NCBI GenBank assembly: GCA_030524315.1
Contig: JAUNGU010000007.1
Coordinates: 1-51,329, forward strand
DNA length: 51,329 bases
Source: Peptococcaceae bacterium
GTDB lineage: Bacteria > Bacillota > Peptococcia > Peptococcales > Peptococcaceae
Direction of reading: 5' to 3'
Part shown: piece by piece, positions 25,908 through 34,709 of the stretch
Numbering within the stretch: position 1 is the stretch's first letter
How the letters are laid out: the number at the start of each line of letters is the position of its first letter
Made by a program: the position numbers and the translations under genes
The notes under the pieces: generated by a model
Seen by the model: only the letters and a program-made list of their open reading frames with translations
The model's database searches: none
What the model was told of the DNA's origin: nothing

Positions 25908-27344
25908 TTAGAAGAGAATGAGCGAATATGGAATGGCAACCAATAAGAAAATTGGCAGCATGATGATAACCGCAATCAGCGCATACTTCATCATGACCTT
26001 TGGCGCCACCCATTCACTTTGCGCAAAGGCCATCCCGGCAAAGGCAGAAGCCCCAGCGGTGATGAGCGCCAGCTGCACAACAATAAAGAGGATGCAGGCG
26101 ATACCGAGTGGTGGGAGCCCCATTTCTCCTGCGAAAATGACGATGACCGGGAGAATGACGATGGCCAGGACGATATTATTGGCCACATTGGTAATCAATC
26201 CGGCGAATACCATGGCGACAATGATAAAGAGGATCGGCGAAAGCTTGGTCAGCGGTTGCAGCAGCATCGAGAGCGCGGCACCAATGCCCGTGCTGGAATC
26301 GGTCATAAAGCCGGAGATTGGCAGAATGAAGGCCGTCATGAACAAGGCATCCCAGGAAACGCCCTTGGCAGCACAAGCACTGAAATTAAACATGCGAGAG
26401 CCATCTTCTTTTTTGGTCATCATCAGCACGAGAATGACAATGGCTGCTTGGCCAAACATGGTGATTTTTTTCAAGGCGATGCTCAAAGCCCAGGTCTCTG
26501 GCATGATGCTGGTGCTCAATAACATCACAACCAGGAAGAATAAGAAAAAGAGTGCTGTTTTTTGATCGCGGGTCATTTTTTGCTTGGCGCCGAAGATATC
26601 CTCTGGCATTTCTTTTAATGCGCTGACATCAATACGGAATACAAATTTGCACACGAGGGTGTAAAGAATGACGAGAAATAATCCGAGCGGAATGCAGAAC
26701 GCCATGTACATAAGAAAGTTTGGCATTTCGCCAACAACAGAGCTGTATGCAGCGACCAAGGTGATCCCGCTGCCACGGAAAGGCACCATGATGGCACCGG
26801 TCTGAACGACCAACGCCAGCCCTGTGAGCATGATGGCTGGGAATGGCGTGAAAGGCTTGATGCCGACCTTCGCGCATAGATTAATCAAGATACCGGACAT
26901 CATGATCATACAAACGAAAGAATTGATTTGCGAGCAGACAAAACCGCCCAGCAGGAAAAAGAAAACGAACATCCAAGGACGGCCCTTGGCAAAGCGGTTG
27001 GATACAAATAGACGAACAATGACTTCCGTGAGATTTGTTTCTGTCAGAATAACCATCATCGAAAAAGCGAGAATAATCATTGGCAGAACAGGATTTCCAA
27101 AGCTTGCGGCCATGACACTCGTTGTGTCAACAGCATAACACAAGCCGACTAAGCCGATAATGCTCGGCCAGATCATATCGATAAAAGTCCAACCCCAGAT
27201 AACGCCGATAAAGGTTCCCAAAACACCCCAACCGACCGGCGTAATCGGCCCGGTTTGCGGCATGAATTGACCGCCAATGACACAGGCTATGACAATAAGA
27301 TAATGCACATACTTGATTTCAAACTTTTTTACTTCAGCAGACAT
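25908..27344 (-). CDS. SLC13/DASS-type anion:sodium symporter
   Basis: 478 residues with about 12 membrane segments. Two inverted halves each hold a hairpin-type motif: SQINSFVCMIMMSGI in the first and ITNVANNIVLAIVILPV in the second, as in the divalent anion:Na+ symporter (citrate/dicarboxylate/sulfate) group. The exact anion cannot be told. ATG at 27344 with AAGGGG eight bases upstream; a GTG at 27353 is less well placed. Upstream are a Crp-type palindrome, a -10 box and a 119-base leader containing a small open frame and a hairpin. Probably takes up a substrate or exports a product linked to the phosphodiesterase (inference from the shared operator). Confidence 0.85.
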   Translation of the reverse strand: MSAEVKKFEIKYVHYLIVIACVIGGQFMPQTGPITPVGWGVLGTFIGVIWGWTFIDMIWPSIIGLVGLCYAVDTTSVMAASFGNPVLPMIILAFSMMVILTETNLTEVIVRLFVSNRFAKGRPWMFVFFFLLGGFVCSQINSFVCMIMMSGILINLCAKVGIKPFTPFPAIMLTGLALVVQTGAIMVPFRGSGITLVAAYSSVVGEMPNFLMYMAFCIPLGLFLVILYTLVCKFVFRIDVSALKEMPEDIFGAKQKMTRDQKTALFFLFFLVVMLLSTSIMPETWALSIALKKITMFGQAAIVILVLMMTKKEDGSRMFNFSACAAKGVSWDALFMTAFILPISGFMTDSSTGIGAALSMLLQPLTKLSPILFIIVAMVFAGLITNVANNIVLAIVILPVIVIFAGEMGLPPLGIACILFIVVQLALITAGASAFAGMAFAQSEWVAPKVMMKYALIAVIIMLPIFLLVAIPYSLILF

Positions 27345-27438
27345 GGTTAACACCCCTTTTTCTTCCTACAATATGAATGATGCAGCGTTTCGATCTCTTA
27401 TCCTTCATTGGTTCTTTAAGCAGCAGAACCAATGGCAT
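27334..27438 (-). CDS. Possible small leader ORF before the SLC13 transporter
   Basis: 34 codons from ATG at 27438, with GGGAGG four bases upstream; the stop lies at 27334-27336, inside the transporter gene just after its start. The predicted peptide (MPLVLLLKEPMKDKRSKR and onward) is basic and unlike anything I know. A perfect 10-bp hairpin (27406-27415 with 27425-27434) begins within its first codons. Translation through it could couple to, or modulate, the transporter. Evidence is position only. Confidence 0.3.
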   Translation of the reverse strand: MPLVLLLKEPMKDKRSKRCIIHIVGRKRGVNHVC

Positions 27439-27469
27439 CTTGCCTCCCTTGTTTTTATTATTTGACAAA

Positions 27470-27475
27470 ATTATA
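27470..27475 (-). promoter_or_regulatory. -10 box of the SLC13 transporter promoter
   Basis: A perfect TATAAT on the minus strand. No recognisable -35 at the usual distance (CCATCA); instead the palindrome centre is 29.5 bases before the first T, placing it near -41.5. Confidence 0.6.
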
Positions 27476-27496
27476 AGAAAATTCACGAGGAGTGAT

Positions 27497-27512
27497 GGTG
27501 GCACTTGCCACC
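27497..27512. promoter_or_regulatory. Crp/Fnr-type operator palindrome (copy 2)
   Basis: GGTGGCACTTGCCACC, 16 bp with arms identical to those at 25038-25051 and the same CG following. It sits in the class II activator position before the SLC13 promoter. No third copy was noticed in this window. Confidence 0.7.
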
Positions 27513-27590
27513 GCTTTATGGATTTTATAAATAAAATTTTTGGGAAGTTTGGGAATAACGTGAAAAGAATGGCCGCTAAAAAACAGATGA

Positions 27591-27632
27591 AAAAAAACCG
27601 TTACCTGCACGAAAATACAGGTAACGGTTTTT
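27591..27632. terminator. Terminator of the LysR gene
   Basis: Stem AAAAACCGTTACCTG/CAGGTAACGGTTTTT with T runs on both strands. Confidence 0.92.
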
Positions 27633-27637
27633 CTAAT

Positions 27638-28531
27638 TCATTCGTCCGTCGCCAACGCATCCACCATCATTTCGAGGAAGGCGGTCATTTGTGGGGTGAT
27701 GGTTTTGTGGCGGTGGTAGACGAGCTGGCTCCATTGGATGAAGTCGGGGCATTCGGTGTGGAGGATGGTGAGTTGGCCGCTGGCGAGGTGAGGCTTGACG
27801 ACGTATTCGGGCAAGAAGGAGATGCCGTGGTTGTCGAGGAGGAAGCGGGTGATGACGTCGGTGTTGCCGACTTCCCAGAAGGGATGGAGCTCATGGCCGC
27901 GGGCGGCGAGGTATTGCTCGAGGGGGTAGCGGTAGCTGATGCCTTTTTCGGTGAGGATGAGGGGCTCGGCTAGGAGGCGCTCGATGGAAATATTTTTCTC
28001 GCGCGCCAAGGGCGAGCGGTGGCTCGCGACAAAAAAGATGCGCTCGGGATGCTCGGAGACCTTGACCCATTCGGGCTGGTCGATTTTGTCGCTCAAAAAA
28101 TACATGATGTCGATGTCGTTGCGTTTGAGCATGGCAAAGAGCTCGGTCATGGTGGGCGTGAGGGTGCTGATTTCCACCTGAGGATGGGCGGTGCTGAAGG
28201 CCTTGATGATCGGCGGCAGAATGCTTGTCACGTAGGATTCGGCGGTGCCGATGCGCAGCTTGCCGCTGATGGGCGCGGGCCCGCGGGCAACGCGCTCGGC
28301 CTGGCGGACGGTGGCGAGAATGTCGGTGGCGTAGGGCAGGAGGCGCTCGCCAGCCTGGGTGAGCCGGACGTGGCGGCCGATGCGGTCGAAAAGGGGCGTG
28401 CCGAGCTCGGCCTCGAGCTGCTTGATCTGCATGGTGACAGCGGACTGGGAATAGCCCAGGGATTCGGCGGTTCGGGAAAAGCTGCCGGTTTCGGCGATGC
28501 GCACAAAGGTGGTGAGGGTTCGTAATTCCAT
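27638..28531 (-). CDS. LysR-family transcription regulator
   Basis: 297 residues. The N-terminal helix-turn-helix (MELRTLTTFVRIAETGSFSRTAESLGYSQSAVTMQIKQLE) is canonical; the effector domain spans ~90-290. It is divergent from the PLP decarboxylase gene and a T-N11-A palindrome lies between them, so it probably controls that gene and itself. The ATG at 28531 is the usual family start; GGAGG is only four bases away, and the frame continues to a TTG at 28546. The inducer is unknown. Confidence 0.92.
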   Translation of the reverse strand: MELRTLTTFVRIAETGSFSRTAESLGYSQSAVTMQIKQLEAELGTPLFDRIGRHVRLTQAGERLLPYATDILATVRQAERVARGPAPISGKLRIGTAESYVTSILPPIIKAFSTAHPQVEISTLTPTMTELFAMLKRNDIDIMYFLSDKIDQPEWVKVSEHPERIFFVASHRSPLAREKNISIERLLAEPLILTEKGISYRYPLEQYLAARGHELHPFWEVGNTDVITRFLLDNHGISFLPEYVVKPHLASGQLTILHTECPDFIQWSQLVYHRHKTITPQMTAFLEMMVDALATDE

Positions 28532-28541
28532 GGGGCCTCCG

Positions 28542-28556
28542 TTCAATATTTTTGAA
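28542..28556. promoter_or_regulatory. LysR-type T-N11-A box between divergent genes
   Basis: TTCAATATTTTTGAA, a palindrome with five-base arms, fits the LysR consensus and lies 11 bases before the LysR start and about 80 before the decarboxylase start. Confidence 0.5.
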
Positions 28557-28638
28557 TGATTTTATGAAATCTATGAATTTTACACTGCTTTTGCTTTATG
28601 GTAAATTGATCCCAAGAAGAAGTCAAGGGGGATCAGCA

Positions 28639-30066
28639 ATGGAAGATTCATGGCAAAAGCAAAACGACGCGGTGCGTGCGTTGATGCACGATTTTGTCGA
28701 CCGGGTCGTTGATATGTATAGCACGATGGACGCGCGTCCGGTGAGCAAGGTGCCAAGCGCAGAGACGCTGGCGCGCGCGGCCGCACAGGAGATTCCTGCC
28801 GATGGCCGGGCGCTGGCGGATGTCTATGAGGAGATGCGTGAGGAGATTTACGCCCACACGATTTTGGCCCAGCATCCGCGATTTTTCGCCTGCGTGCCGT
28901 CGACGGCGTCGCTGCTCTCGTGGATGGGCGAGGCGATGACGGCGGCCTACAATCCCCACGCGAGCTGTCAGATCAACGCGCCGGTGGCAGATCTCATCGA
29001 AAAAAAGCTGGTGCGCTGGCTCTGTGACGCGGCGGGCTATCCAGAGGGCGCCGGTGGCCTCTTTGTCAGCGGCGGCTCGATGGCCAATCTGACGGCGCTG
29101 GTCGCGGCGCGGGATGCCAAGCTCAGCGCAGACGCGCGCGGCCGCGCGGTGGTCTATCTCTCGGATCAGACCCATTCGTCGGTGGCCAAGGCGCTGACGA
29201 TCATCGGCTTTGGCAAGGAACAGGTGCGTCTCGTTGCGACGGATGCCGATTTTCGCATGGATATGGGCGCGCTTGCGGCAGCGGTTGCGGCTGACAAGGC
29301 AGCAGGGCGCAAGCCCTTCGCCGTCGTCGCCTCGGCAGGCACGACCAACACAGGCAGCGTCGATCCGCTGGAAGCAATCGCCGATCTCTGCGCAAAAGAA
29401 GATATGTGGCTGCATGTGGACGGTGCCTTTGGTGCCTCGGTGCTACTGTCGACATCGCACCGTGCGCGCCTTTCGGGCATTGAGCGCGCCGACAGCCTGA
29501 GCTGGGATGCCCACAAGTGGCTCCTGCAGACCTTTGGCTGCGGCATTGTCCTTGTGCGCAACTGCCAGACGCTGATCAACAGCTTCGTCGCCCATCCGGA
29601 ATATCTCAAGGATGTGGAAAACGACGAGGACGGCATCGAGTTTTGGGACCTGGGGCCCGAGCTCACGCGTCCCGCCCGGGCGCTCAAGCTCTGGCTGACG
29701 CTGCAGACGATGGGCACCGATGCGGTCGGCCGCGCCATCGACCACGGCTTTGCGCTGGCAGAAGCTGCCGAGTCGCTGTTGGCAGCGCGCGATGGCTGGG
29801 AGATTGTTTCCCATGCGCAGCTCGGCGTCGTCAATTTCCGCTACGTGGGCGACGGCACACTCGACGAGGATGCGCTGGCGCTGATCAATGCGCGCATTTC
29901 TCAGGACGTCTCGGCCGACGGCTTCGCGATGGTTTTCACCACCGAGCTTCGCGGCAAAAAGGTTCTGCGCCTCTGCACCATTCATCCGGAAACGACCTTT
30001 GAGGACGTGCGCCGCACCGTTGACAAAATCCTCGACGCCCAGGCACACGTGACGACAAAAAAATGA
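28639..30066 (+). CDS. Pyridoxal-phosphate-dependent amino-acid decarboxylase
   Basis: 475 residues of the group II decarboxylase family (glutamate, aromatic amino acid, diaminobutyrate decarboxylases). The PLP lysine is in DAHKWLLQTFGCG (~300), the cofactor Asp in HVDGAFG (~263) and the substrate region in HPRFFACVPSTASLLSWMGE (~78-97). Similarity to aromatic-L-amino-acid or glutamate decarboxylases is not decisive. ATG at 28639 after AAGGGGG; an upstream ATG at 28552 lacks a site and overlaps the LysR box. A terminator follows at 30096-30124. Confidence 0.9.
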   Translation: MEDSWQKQNDAVRALMHDFVDRVVDMYSTMDARPVSKVPSAETLARAAAQEIPADGRALADVYEEMREEIYAHTILAQHPRFFACVPSTASLLSWMGEAMTAAYNPHASCQINAPVADLIEKKLVRWLCDAAGYPEGAGGLFVSGGSMANLTALVAARDAKLSADARGRAVVYLSDQTHSSVAKALTIIGFGKEQVRLVATDADFRMDMGALAAAVAADKAAGRKPFAVVASAGTTNTGSVDPLEAIADLCAKEDMWLHVDGAFGASVLLSTSHRARLSGIERADSLSWDAHKWLLQTFGCGIVLVRNCQTLINSFVAHPEYLKDVENDEDGIEFWDLGPELTRPARALKLWLTLQTMGTDAVGRAIDHGFALAEAAESLLAARDGWEIVSHAQLGVVNFRYVGDGTLDEDALALINARISQDVSADGFAMVFTTELRGKKVLRLCTIHPETTFEDVRRTVDKILDAQAHVTTKK

Positions 30067-30095
30067 CGCCCTCCCTTGGGGAGAAGCGTCGGACG

Positions 30096-30124
30096 ATCCA
30101 TCTGCAAGCGCAGGTGGATTTTTT
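30096..30124 (+). terminator. Terminator of the decarboxylase gene
   Basis: Arms ATCCATCTGC and GCAGGTGGAT, loop AAGC, then T6. Confidence 0.88.
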
Positions 30125-30134
30125 GTGGCGTTTT

Positions 30135-30881
30135 TTAGGCGTGCTCGAGGTGCAGCATGAGGTAGGAGAGCAAGGCGAGGCCTGCCGTTTCAGTGCGCAG
30201 AATGCGCTTGCCCAAGGAGACGCTGACAAAGCCCGCGTCGCGCGCCAGCTGCCATTCCTCGGGGGTGATGCCGCCTTCGGGGCCGACGAGGAGGGCGATT
30301 TTTTTTGCGCTGGAGAGATCGGGGAGGATTCCCTCGAGGTGGCCGCGGGCCGTTTCGTCCTCGTAGCAGATGAGCTTGATGTCCGCATCCTGCACGGCAT
30401 CGAGGGCGGCGCGCAGAGTCTGGACGTCGCGAACGGCGGGAATCACGCCACGCTTGGATTGGCTGGCGGCGCTTTTGGCGATTTCGTGGAGACGCTCGGC
30501 CTTGCGATCGGCTTTTTTCTCGTCAATTTTGACGTTGGAGCGCGCCATCTTCACAGGGACGATGGCGGCAGCGCCGAGCTCGACGGATTTTTGGATGATG
30601 AGCTCGAGCTTGTCGCGCTTGGGCAGGCCCTGGAGCAGCACGAGCTGGCAGGCGAGCTCGGTGTCGGCGGCGTGGGTCTCGAGACAGCGCACAGTGAGGG
30701 CATTTTTGCTCGCCTCGACGACCTCGCAGAGATGCACGCGGCCACAGCCATCGGCGAGGGTGAAGTGCTCGCCAGCGGCCAGGCGCAGCACGAATAGGTG
30801 CTGATAATCTTTCTTTGTGAGCTCAAAGGGCGCAGCCAGCGCAGCGTCATCCAGCGGATGATTTAGAAAAAAATGGTGCAT
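30135..30881 (-). CDS. rsmE: 16S rRNA (uracil1498-N3)-methyltransferase
   Basis: 248 residues. N-terminal PUA-like domain (MHHFFLN..., to ~70) and a SPOUT methyltransferase domain with the deep trefoil knot signatures LLVGPEGGITPEE (~198-210) and LGKRILRTETAGLALL (~223-238). RsmE methylates U1498 of 16S rRNA using S-adenosylmethionine. Length is normal. AAGGAG precedes the ATG. Alone on its strand; prmA, often next to it, is not here. Confidence 0.96.
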   Translation of the reverse strand: MHHFFLNHPLDDAALAAPFELTKKDYQHLFVLRLAAGEHFTLADGCGRVHLCEVVEASKNALTVRCLETHAADTELACQLVLLQGLPKRDKLELIIQKSVELGAAAIVPVKMARSNVKIDEKKADRKAERLHEIAKSAASQSKRGVIPAVRDVQTLRAALDAVQDADIKLICYEDETARGHLEGILPDLSSAKKIALLVGPEGGITPEEWQLARDAGFVSVSLGKRILRTETAGLALLSYLMLHLEHA

Positions 30882-31007
30882 AATGGCTCCTTTCGCGGTT
30901 TTTTCTCAACTATACCACGGGCGCGGCTCGCAGCCAAGGGCGTGAGAAAGATTTTTCATTTTCAGATCAAACATGGTAAAATGACTCTATAGCGAGGAGG
31001 GCGAGGA

Positions 31008-31895
31008 ATGAACAGACATACAGGCGAGGGGCAGGCGGTCATTTGCGTGCTATTGGCGGCGAGCATTTGGGGCTTGGTCGGGCTGGCGACGCGATTTTTG
31101 TCGGCGCTGGGCTGGTCGACGATGCTCATGGCAGGGACGCGCAATCTTTTGGGCGCGCTGGTGCTGGGTGCCTATTTGCTCGCCGTCGATCGAGACGCTT
31201 TGCGCATTGCGCCGCGAGATCTCTGGATGTTTCTCTGTAGCGGCTTTGTGGCGCTGGGCTGCTTCAACCTTTGCTATTTCACGGCGCAATCGCTCACGAG
31301 TCTGAGCGTGGCGGCGGTGATTTTGTACACGGCACCGTTTTTTGTGATTTTTATGTCGCGGCTGATTTTTGGCGAATCGTTGACGGCTAGCAAGCTGGCT
31401 GCCTGCGTCATCGCCTTTGTGGGCTGCGCCTTTGTCACTGGCTTTGTCGGCGGTGGGGCGGTGAGCGTTTCGCCAAGGGTGCTGGCCGTCGGCCTGGGGT
31501 CGGCGATTTGCTACGCCCTCTATAGCATTTTTGGACGCATTGCCCTGGCGCGCTACAGCGTCATGACGGTGACCTTTTACTCGCTCTTTATCGCTGGCGT
31601 GTCCCTGTGCGGGATTTATCTCTGGCGCGGGGAACCGTGGCCAACGATGAACGTGGCATCGATTGCCGGTGCGCTGGTCCTCGGCGTCTGCTTCACCGCC
31701 CTGCCCTATGTGCTCTACACCCGCGGGCTTGCGGCGATTGCACCGGGCAAGGCCAGCGTTCTCGCCTTTGCCGAGCCGATGGTGGCGACCATCGCCGGCG
31801 TCTGTGTGCTGGGCGAGGCCATCACGCCCGAGGCGCTGGTGGGCATTGGCTTGATATTTGCAGGTATTCTCATCTTAAATAGACAATCATCATAA
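31008..31895 (+). CDS. EamA-family (DMT) transporter
   Basis: 295 residues with ten predicted membrane segments and two EamA repeats (~9-137 and ~155-290). Typical start (VICVLLAASIWGLVGLATRF) and repeat ends (FGESLTASKLAACVIAFVGC, LGEAITPEALVGIGLIFAGI). Likely a drug/metabolite exporter; the substrate is unknown. GAGGAGG lies before the ATG. First of five closely spaced genes (gaps 14, 13, 11 and 10 bases) leading to the SPFH cluster. Confidence 0.9.
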   Translation: MNRHTGEGQAVICVLLAASIWGLVGLATRFLSALGWSTMLMAGTRNLLGALVLGAYLLAVDRDALRIAPRDLWMFLCSGFVALGCFNLCYFTAQSLTSLSVAAVILYTAPFFVIFMSRLIFGESLTASKLAACVIAFVGCAFVTGFVGGGAVSVSPRVLAVGLGSAICYALYSIFGRIALARYSVMTVTFYSLFIAGVSLCGIYLWRGEPWPTMNVASIAGALVLGVCFTALPYVLYTRGLAAIAPGKASVLAFAEPMVATIAGVCVLGEAITPEALVGIGLIFAGILILNRQSS

Positions 31896-31909
31896 AGGAA
31901 GGATTTTTT

Positions 31910-32248
31910 ATGACAAACACCAAGCAGCAAAACGAACCAGAATTGGTCAATTATTTTGGCTCCGAATATGAAAAGGTGCCGCGATTTTATATGATTGACG
32001 CCGAGGGCAACGAGGTGGTGCATCCGGCTTTTCACGATCCCTCTGAGGGTGAGATCGACGCCTTCTATGTGCGCCAGCCGGTGATGCTGAGCTTTTGCCG
32101 CTTGCGCACTGCCGCCAGACTCCGCTACGACGAGGTCAATCCGCGGCTCTTCCGCGATTTTGATTCGAACTATCGCGAGATGACGCCAGACCAGGTGGAC
32201 GCCTACACGCGCTTCATCGAAGGCGATTTTTCGCGCCTGGCTGACTGA
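31910..32248 (+). CDS. Small hypothetical protein in the SPFH operon
   Basis: 112 residues, acidic, no signal peptide or membrane segment. I do not recognise a domain. It is 14 bases after the EamA gene and 13 before the SPFH gene, with AAGGAAGG before its ATG, so it is part of the operon. Notable features are the aromatic N-terminal stretch (LVNYFGSEYEKVPRFYMID) and a C-terminal helical part with TPDQVDAYTRFIEGDF. Confidence 0.75.
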   Translation: MTNTKQQNEPELVNYFGSEYEKVPRFYMIDAEGNEVVHPAFHDPSEGEIDAFYVRQPVMLSFCRLRTAARLRYDEVNPRLFRDFDSNYREMTPDQVDAYTRFIEGDFSRLAD

Positions 32249-32261
32249 TAGGAGGATCATC

Positions 32262-33599
32262 ATGGGACTGATTAAACAAGCCGGTGGCATTGGCGGCGCC
32301 GTTTTGGGCGGTATCGCTGGGGTGCTGGCCGATACATGGAAGGATTATTTTGTTTGCGACGCCATGAGCGCCGACGAGCTCGTCAAAAAAGGCGAGCAGC
32401 ACCAGGGTCGTCGCGGCGTCAACAAGCGCGGCAGTGACAACCTCATCACCGACGGCTCGGTCGTCGTCGTCGCCGAGGGCCAGTGCATGCTCATTGTTGA
32501 CCAGGGCGAGATTGTCGAATTCTGCGCCGAGCCGGGCGAATTCAAATACGATGCCTCGACGGAGCCGAGCCTTTTCTGCGGCGACCTCAAAAAAGGCGTC
32601 GTTGACAGCTTCAAGCGCGTTGGCAAGCGCGTGACCTTTGGCGGCGAGACGGCTCATGACCAGCGCGTCTACTACGTCAACACCAAGGAAATCATCGGCA
32701 ACAAATACGGCACCGCCAGCCCTGTGCCTTTCCGCGTGGTCGACACCAACGTGGGGCTGGACATGGACATCGCCATCAAATGCTTCGGCGAATATTCCTA
32801 CAAAATCACCGACCCGGTGCTATTCTACACGAACGTCGCCGGGAACATCACCGACACCTACACCCGCGACGCCATCGACAGCCAGCTCAAGACCGAGCTT
32901 TTGACGGCGCTGCAGCCAGCCTTCGCGAAAATTTCCGCCATGGGCGTGCGCTATAGCGCGCTGCCTGCTCACACGGCGGAAATCGCCGACGCCTTAAACG
33001 ACGTCCTCAGCGAAAAATGGCAGGACCTGCGCGGGCTCTCGGTTGTTTCCTTCGGCGTGAGCTCGGTTTCGGCCTCCGAAGAGGACGCCAAGATGATCAA
33101 GGAGCTCCAGCGCAACGCTGCCCTGCGCGATCCAAGCATGGCTGCTGCCCACCTCACCGGTGCCCAGGCACAAGCCATGCAGGATGCCGCCAAAAACGAA
33201 GGCGGCATGGGCGCAATGGGCGCCTTCATGGGTATGGGCATGGCGCAAAACGCCGCCGGTGGACAGGCAGCCCAGCTCTTTGAGATGGCCGGCCAAAAGC
33301 AAGCCGCGCCCGCTGGCTGGACCTGTCCGGCCTGTGGCCAGGCGGGCAACCAGGGCAAATTCTGCACCGCCTGTGGTCAGCCAAATCCTGCCAACGCCGG
33401 GGCTTCCGGCGGCTGGACGTGCAGCTGTGGCCACACGGGCAACACCGGCAAATTCTGCTCGGAATGCGGCGCGCCAAAGCCACAGCCAGCCCGCTACGCC
33501 TGTGACAAATGTGGCTGGGTGCCGGACGATCCGGCCCATCCGCCAAAATTCTGCCCAGAATGTGGCGACAAATTTGACGATAACGACATTCAAAAATAA
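32262..33599 (+). CDS. SPFH-domain protein with C-terminal zinc ribbons (YdjI-like)
   Basis: 445 residues. The N-terminal 300 residues match the SPFH (stomatin/flotillin-like) or virion-core family represented by B. subtilis YdjI. A Gly/Ala/Met-rich linker (~300-345) leads to three zinc ribbons: CPACG...CTACG, CSCG...CSECG and CDKCG...CPECG. It begins MGLIKQAGGIGGAVLGGIAGVLADTWKDYF, the usual start of the family, in place of a membrane anchor. The two following genes encode the YdjG-like and YdjH-like partners, so the cluster probably acts at the membrane in envelope stress, as inferred from Bacillus. Confidence 0.9.
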   Translation: MGLIKQAGGIGGAVLGGIAGVLADTWKDYFVCDAMSADELVKKGEQHQGRRGVNKRGSDNLITDGSVVVVAEGQCMLIVDQGEIVEFCAEPGEFKYDASTEPSLFCGDLKKGVVDSFKRVGKRVTFGGETAHDQRVYYVNTKEIIGNKYGTASPVPFRVVDTNVGLDMDIAIKCFGEYSYKITDPVLFYTNVAGNITDTYTRDAIDSQLKTELLTALQPAFAKISAMGVRYSALPAHTAEIADALNDVLSEKWQDLRGLSVVSFGVSSVSASEEDAKMIKELQRNAALRDPSMAAAHLTGAQAQAMQDAAKNEGGMGAMGAFMGMGMAQNAAGGQAAQLFEMAGQKQAAPAGWTCPACGQAGNQGKFCTACGQPNPANAGASGGWTCSCGHTGNTGKFCSECGAPKPQPARYACDKCGWVPDDPAHPPKFCPECGDKFDDNDIQK

Positions 33600-33610
33600 G
33601 GAGGTGCAGG

Positions 33611-34699
33611 ATGGGATCATCCGTCACCGAATTTAAGTGCCCCAACTGCGGTGCGCCCCTGAACTTTTCGCCGGAGGATGGCGAGGTCAAATGCGAATTT
33701 TGCGGCAGCACCTTTGCCGTCGATGTCCTCGAAAAGCTCTACGCCGACGCCCAGGCCGAGGCCGGCAATGGGAGCGACATTGACTGGGGCCAGGAAACAC
33801 CCGGCAGCCAGTGGGCAGAGGGTGAGGAGGCGGCGCTGCAGGTTTTTCTCTGCCCCTCTTGCGGCGCAGAGATCATCGCCGACGACAACACCATCGCCAC
33901 CACCTGCGTCTATTGCGGCAATCCCATGGTGTTGAACGGCCGCCTCTCGGGTACCCTCAAGCCTGACTTCATCATTCCCTTCCGCAAGACCAAGGACGAC
34001 GCCGTCACCGCCCTAAAAAAATTCTACAAGGGCAAGCGGCTCCTGCCCAAGGTTTTTGCCGATGCCAACCACATCGACGAGGTCAAGGGGATCTATGTGC
34101 CGTTCTGGCTGTTTGACACCGACGTCGAGGGTCGCTTTGTCTACGATGCGACCAACACCTCCATGTTCAGCGTCGGCGACAAGGACATCACCAAAATCGA
34201 CCACTACCGCGCCTCGCGAAAAGGGCGGATGCGCTTCGACAAAATCCCCGTCGATGGTTCGAGCAAGCTCGAGGATCGTTACATGGACGCCATCGAGCCC
34301 TTCAACTACGACGAACTCGTGCCCTTTGCCACCGCCTATCTGCCGGGATATCTTGCCGACAAGTACGACGTCGATGCCGACGCCAGCATGGACCGCGTCA
34401 ACGAGCGCTTGACCGGGAGCCTCGACATCGCCTTTGCGAGCACCCTCCACTATGGCGAGTACCATCTCAAGAACAAGCACATCAGCATCCTCGAGAAAAA
34501 CGCGTGCTACGCCCTGCTGCCTGTGTGGATGCTCACCACCCGTTGGAAGGACGAGCAGTATCTCTTCGCGATGAACGGCCAGACGGGGCGACTCGTCGGC
34601 GAGCTGCCCATCTCCAAGGGGCGGGCCGTCGGCTGGTTTTTGGGCATCACGGCACCGTTGTCGGCGATTTTTCTCGCCCTCGGCGCCTGGCTGATGTAG
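33611..34699 (+). CDS. Zinc-ribbon membrane protein (YdjG-like)
   Basis: 362 residues. Two zinc ribbons (FKCPNCGAPL...CEFCGSTF at ~8-35; FLCPSCGAEI...CVYCGNP at ~80-105), then a beta-rich region (~115-330, with VYVPFWLFDTDVEGRF-like GIYVPFWLFDTDVEGRFVYDA) and one C-terminal membrane segment (GWFLGITAPLSAIFLALGAWLM). This order matches B. subtilis YdjG, which with YdjH helps recruit PspA to the membrane. Eleven bases after the SPFH gene with GGAGG. Confidence 0.87.
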   Translation: MGSSVTEFKCPNCGAPLNFSPEDGEVKCEFCGSTFAVDVLEKLYADAQAEAGNGSDIDWGQETPGSQWAEGEEAALQVFLCPSCGAEIIADDNTIATTCVYCGNPMVLNGRLSGTLKPDFIIPFRKTKDDAVTALKKFYKGKRLLPKVFADANHIDEVKGIYVPFWLFDTDVEGRFVYDATNTSMFSVGDKDITKIDHYRASRKGRMRFDKIPVDGSSKLEDRYMDAIEPFNYDELVPFATAYLPGYLADKYDVDADASMDRVNERLTGSLDIAFASTLHYGEYHLKNKHISILEKNACYALLPVWMLTTRWKDEQYLFAMNGQTGRLVGELPISKGRAVGWFLGITAPLSAIFLALGAWLM

Positions 34700-34709
34700 G
34701 AGGTGCGCG

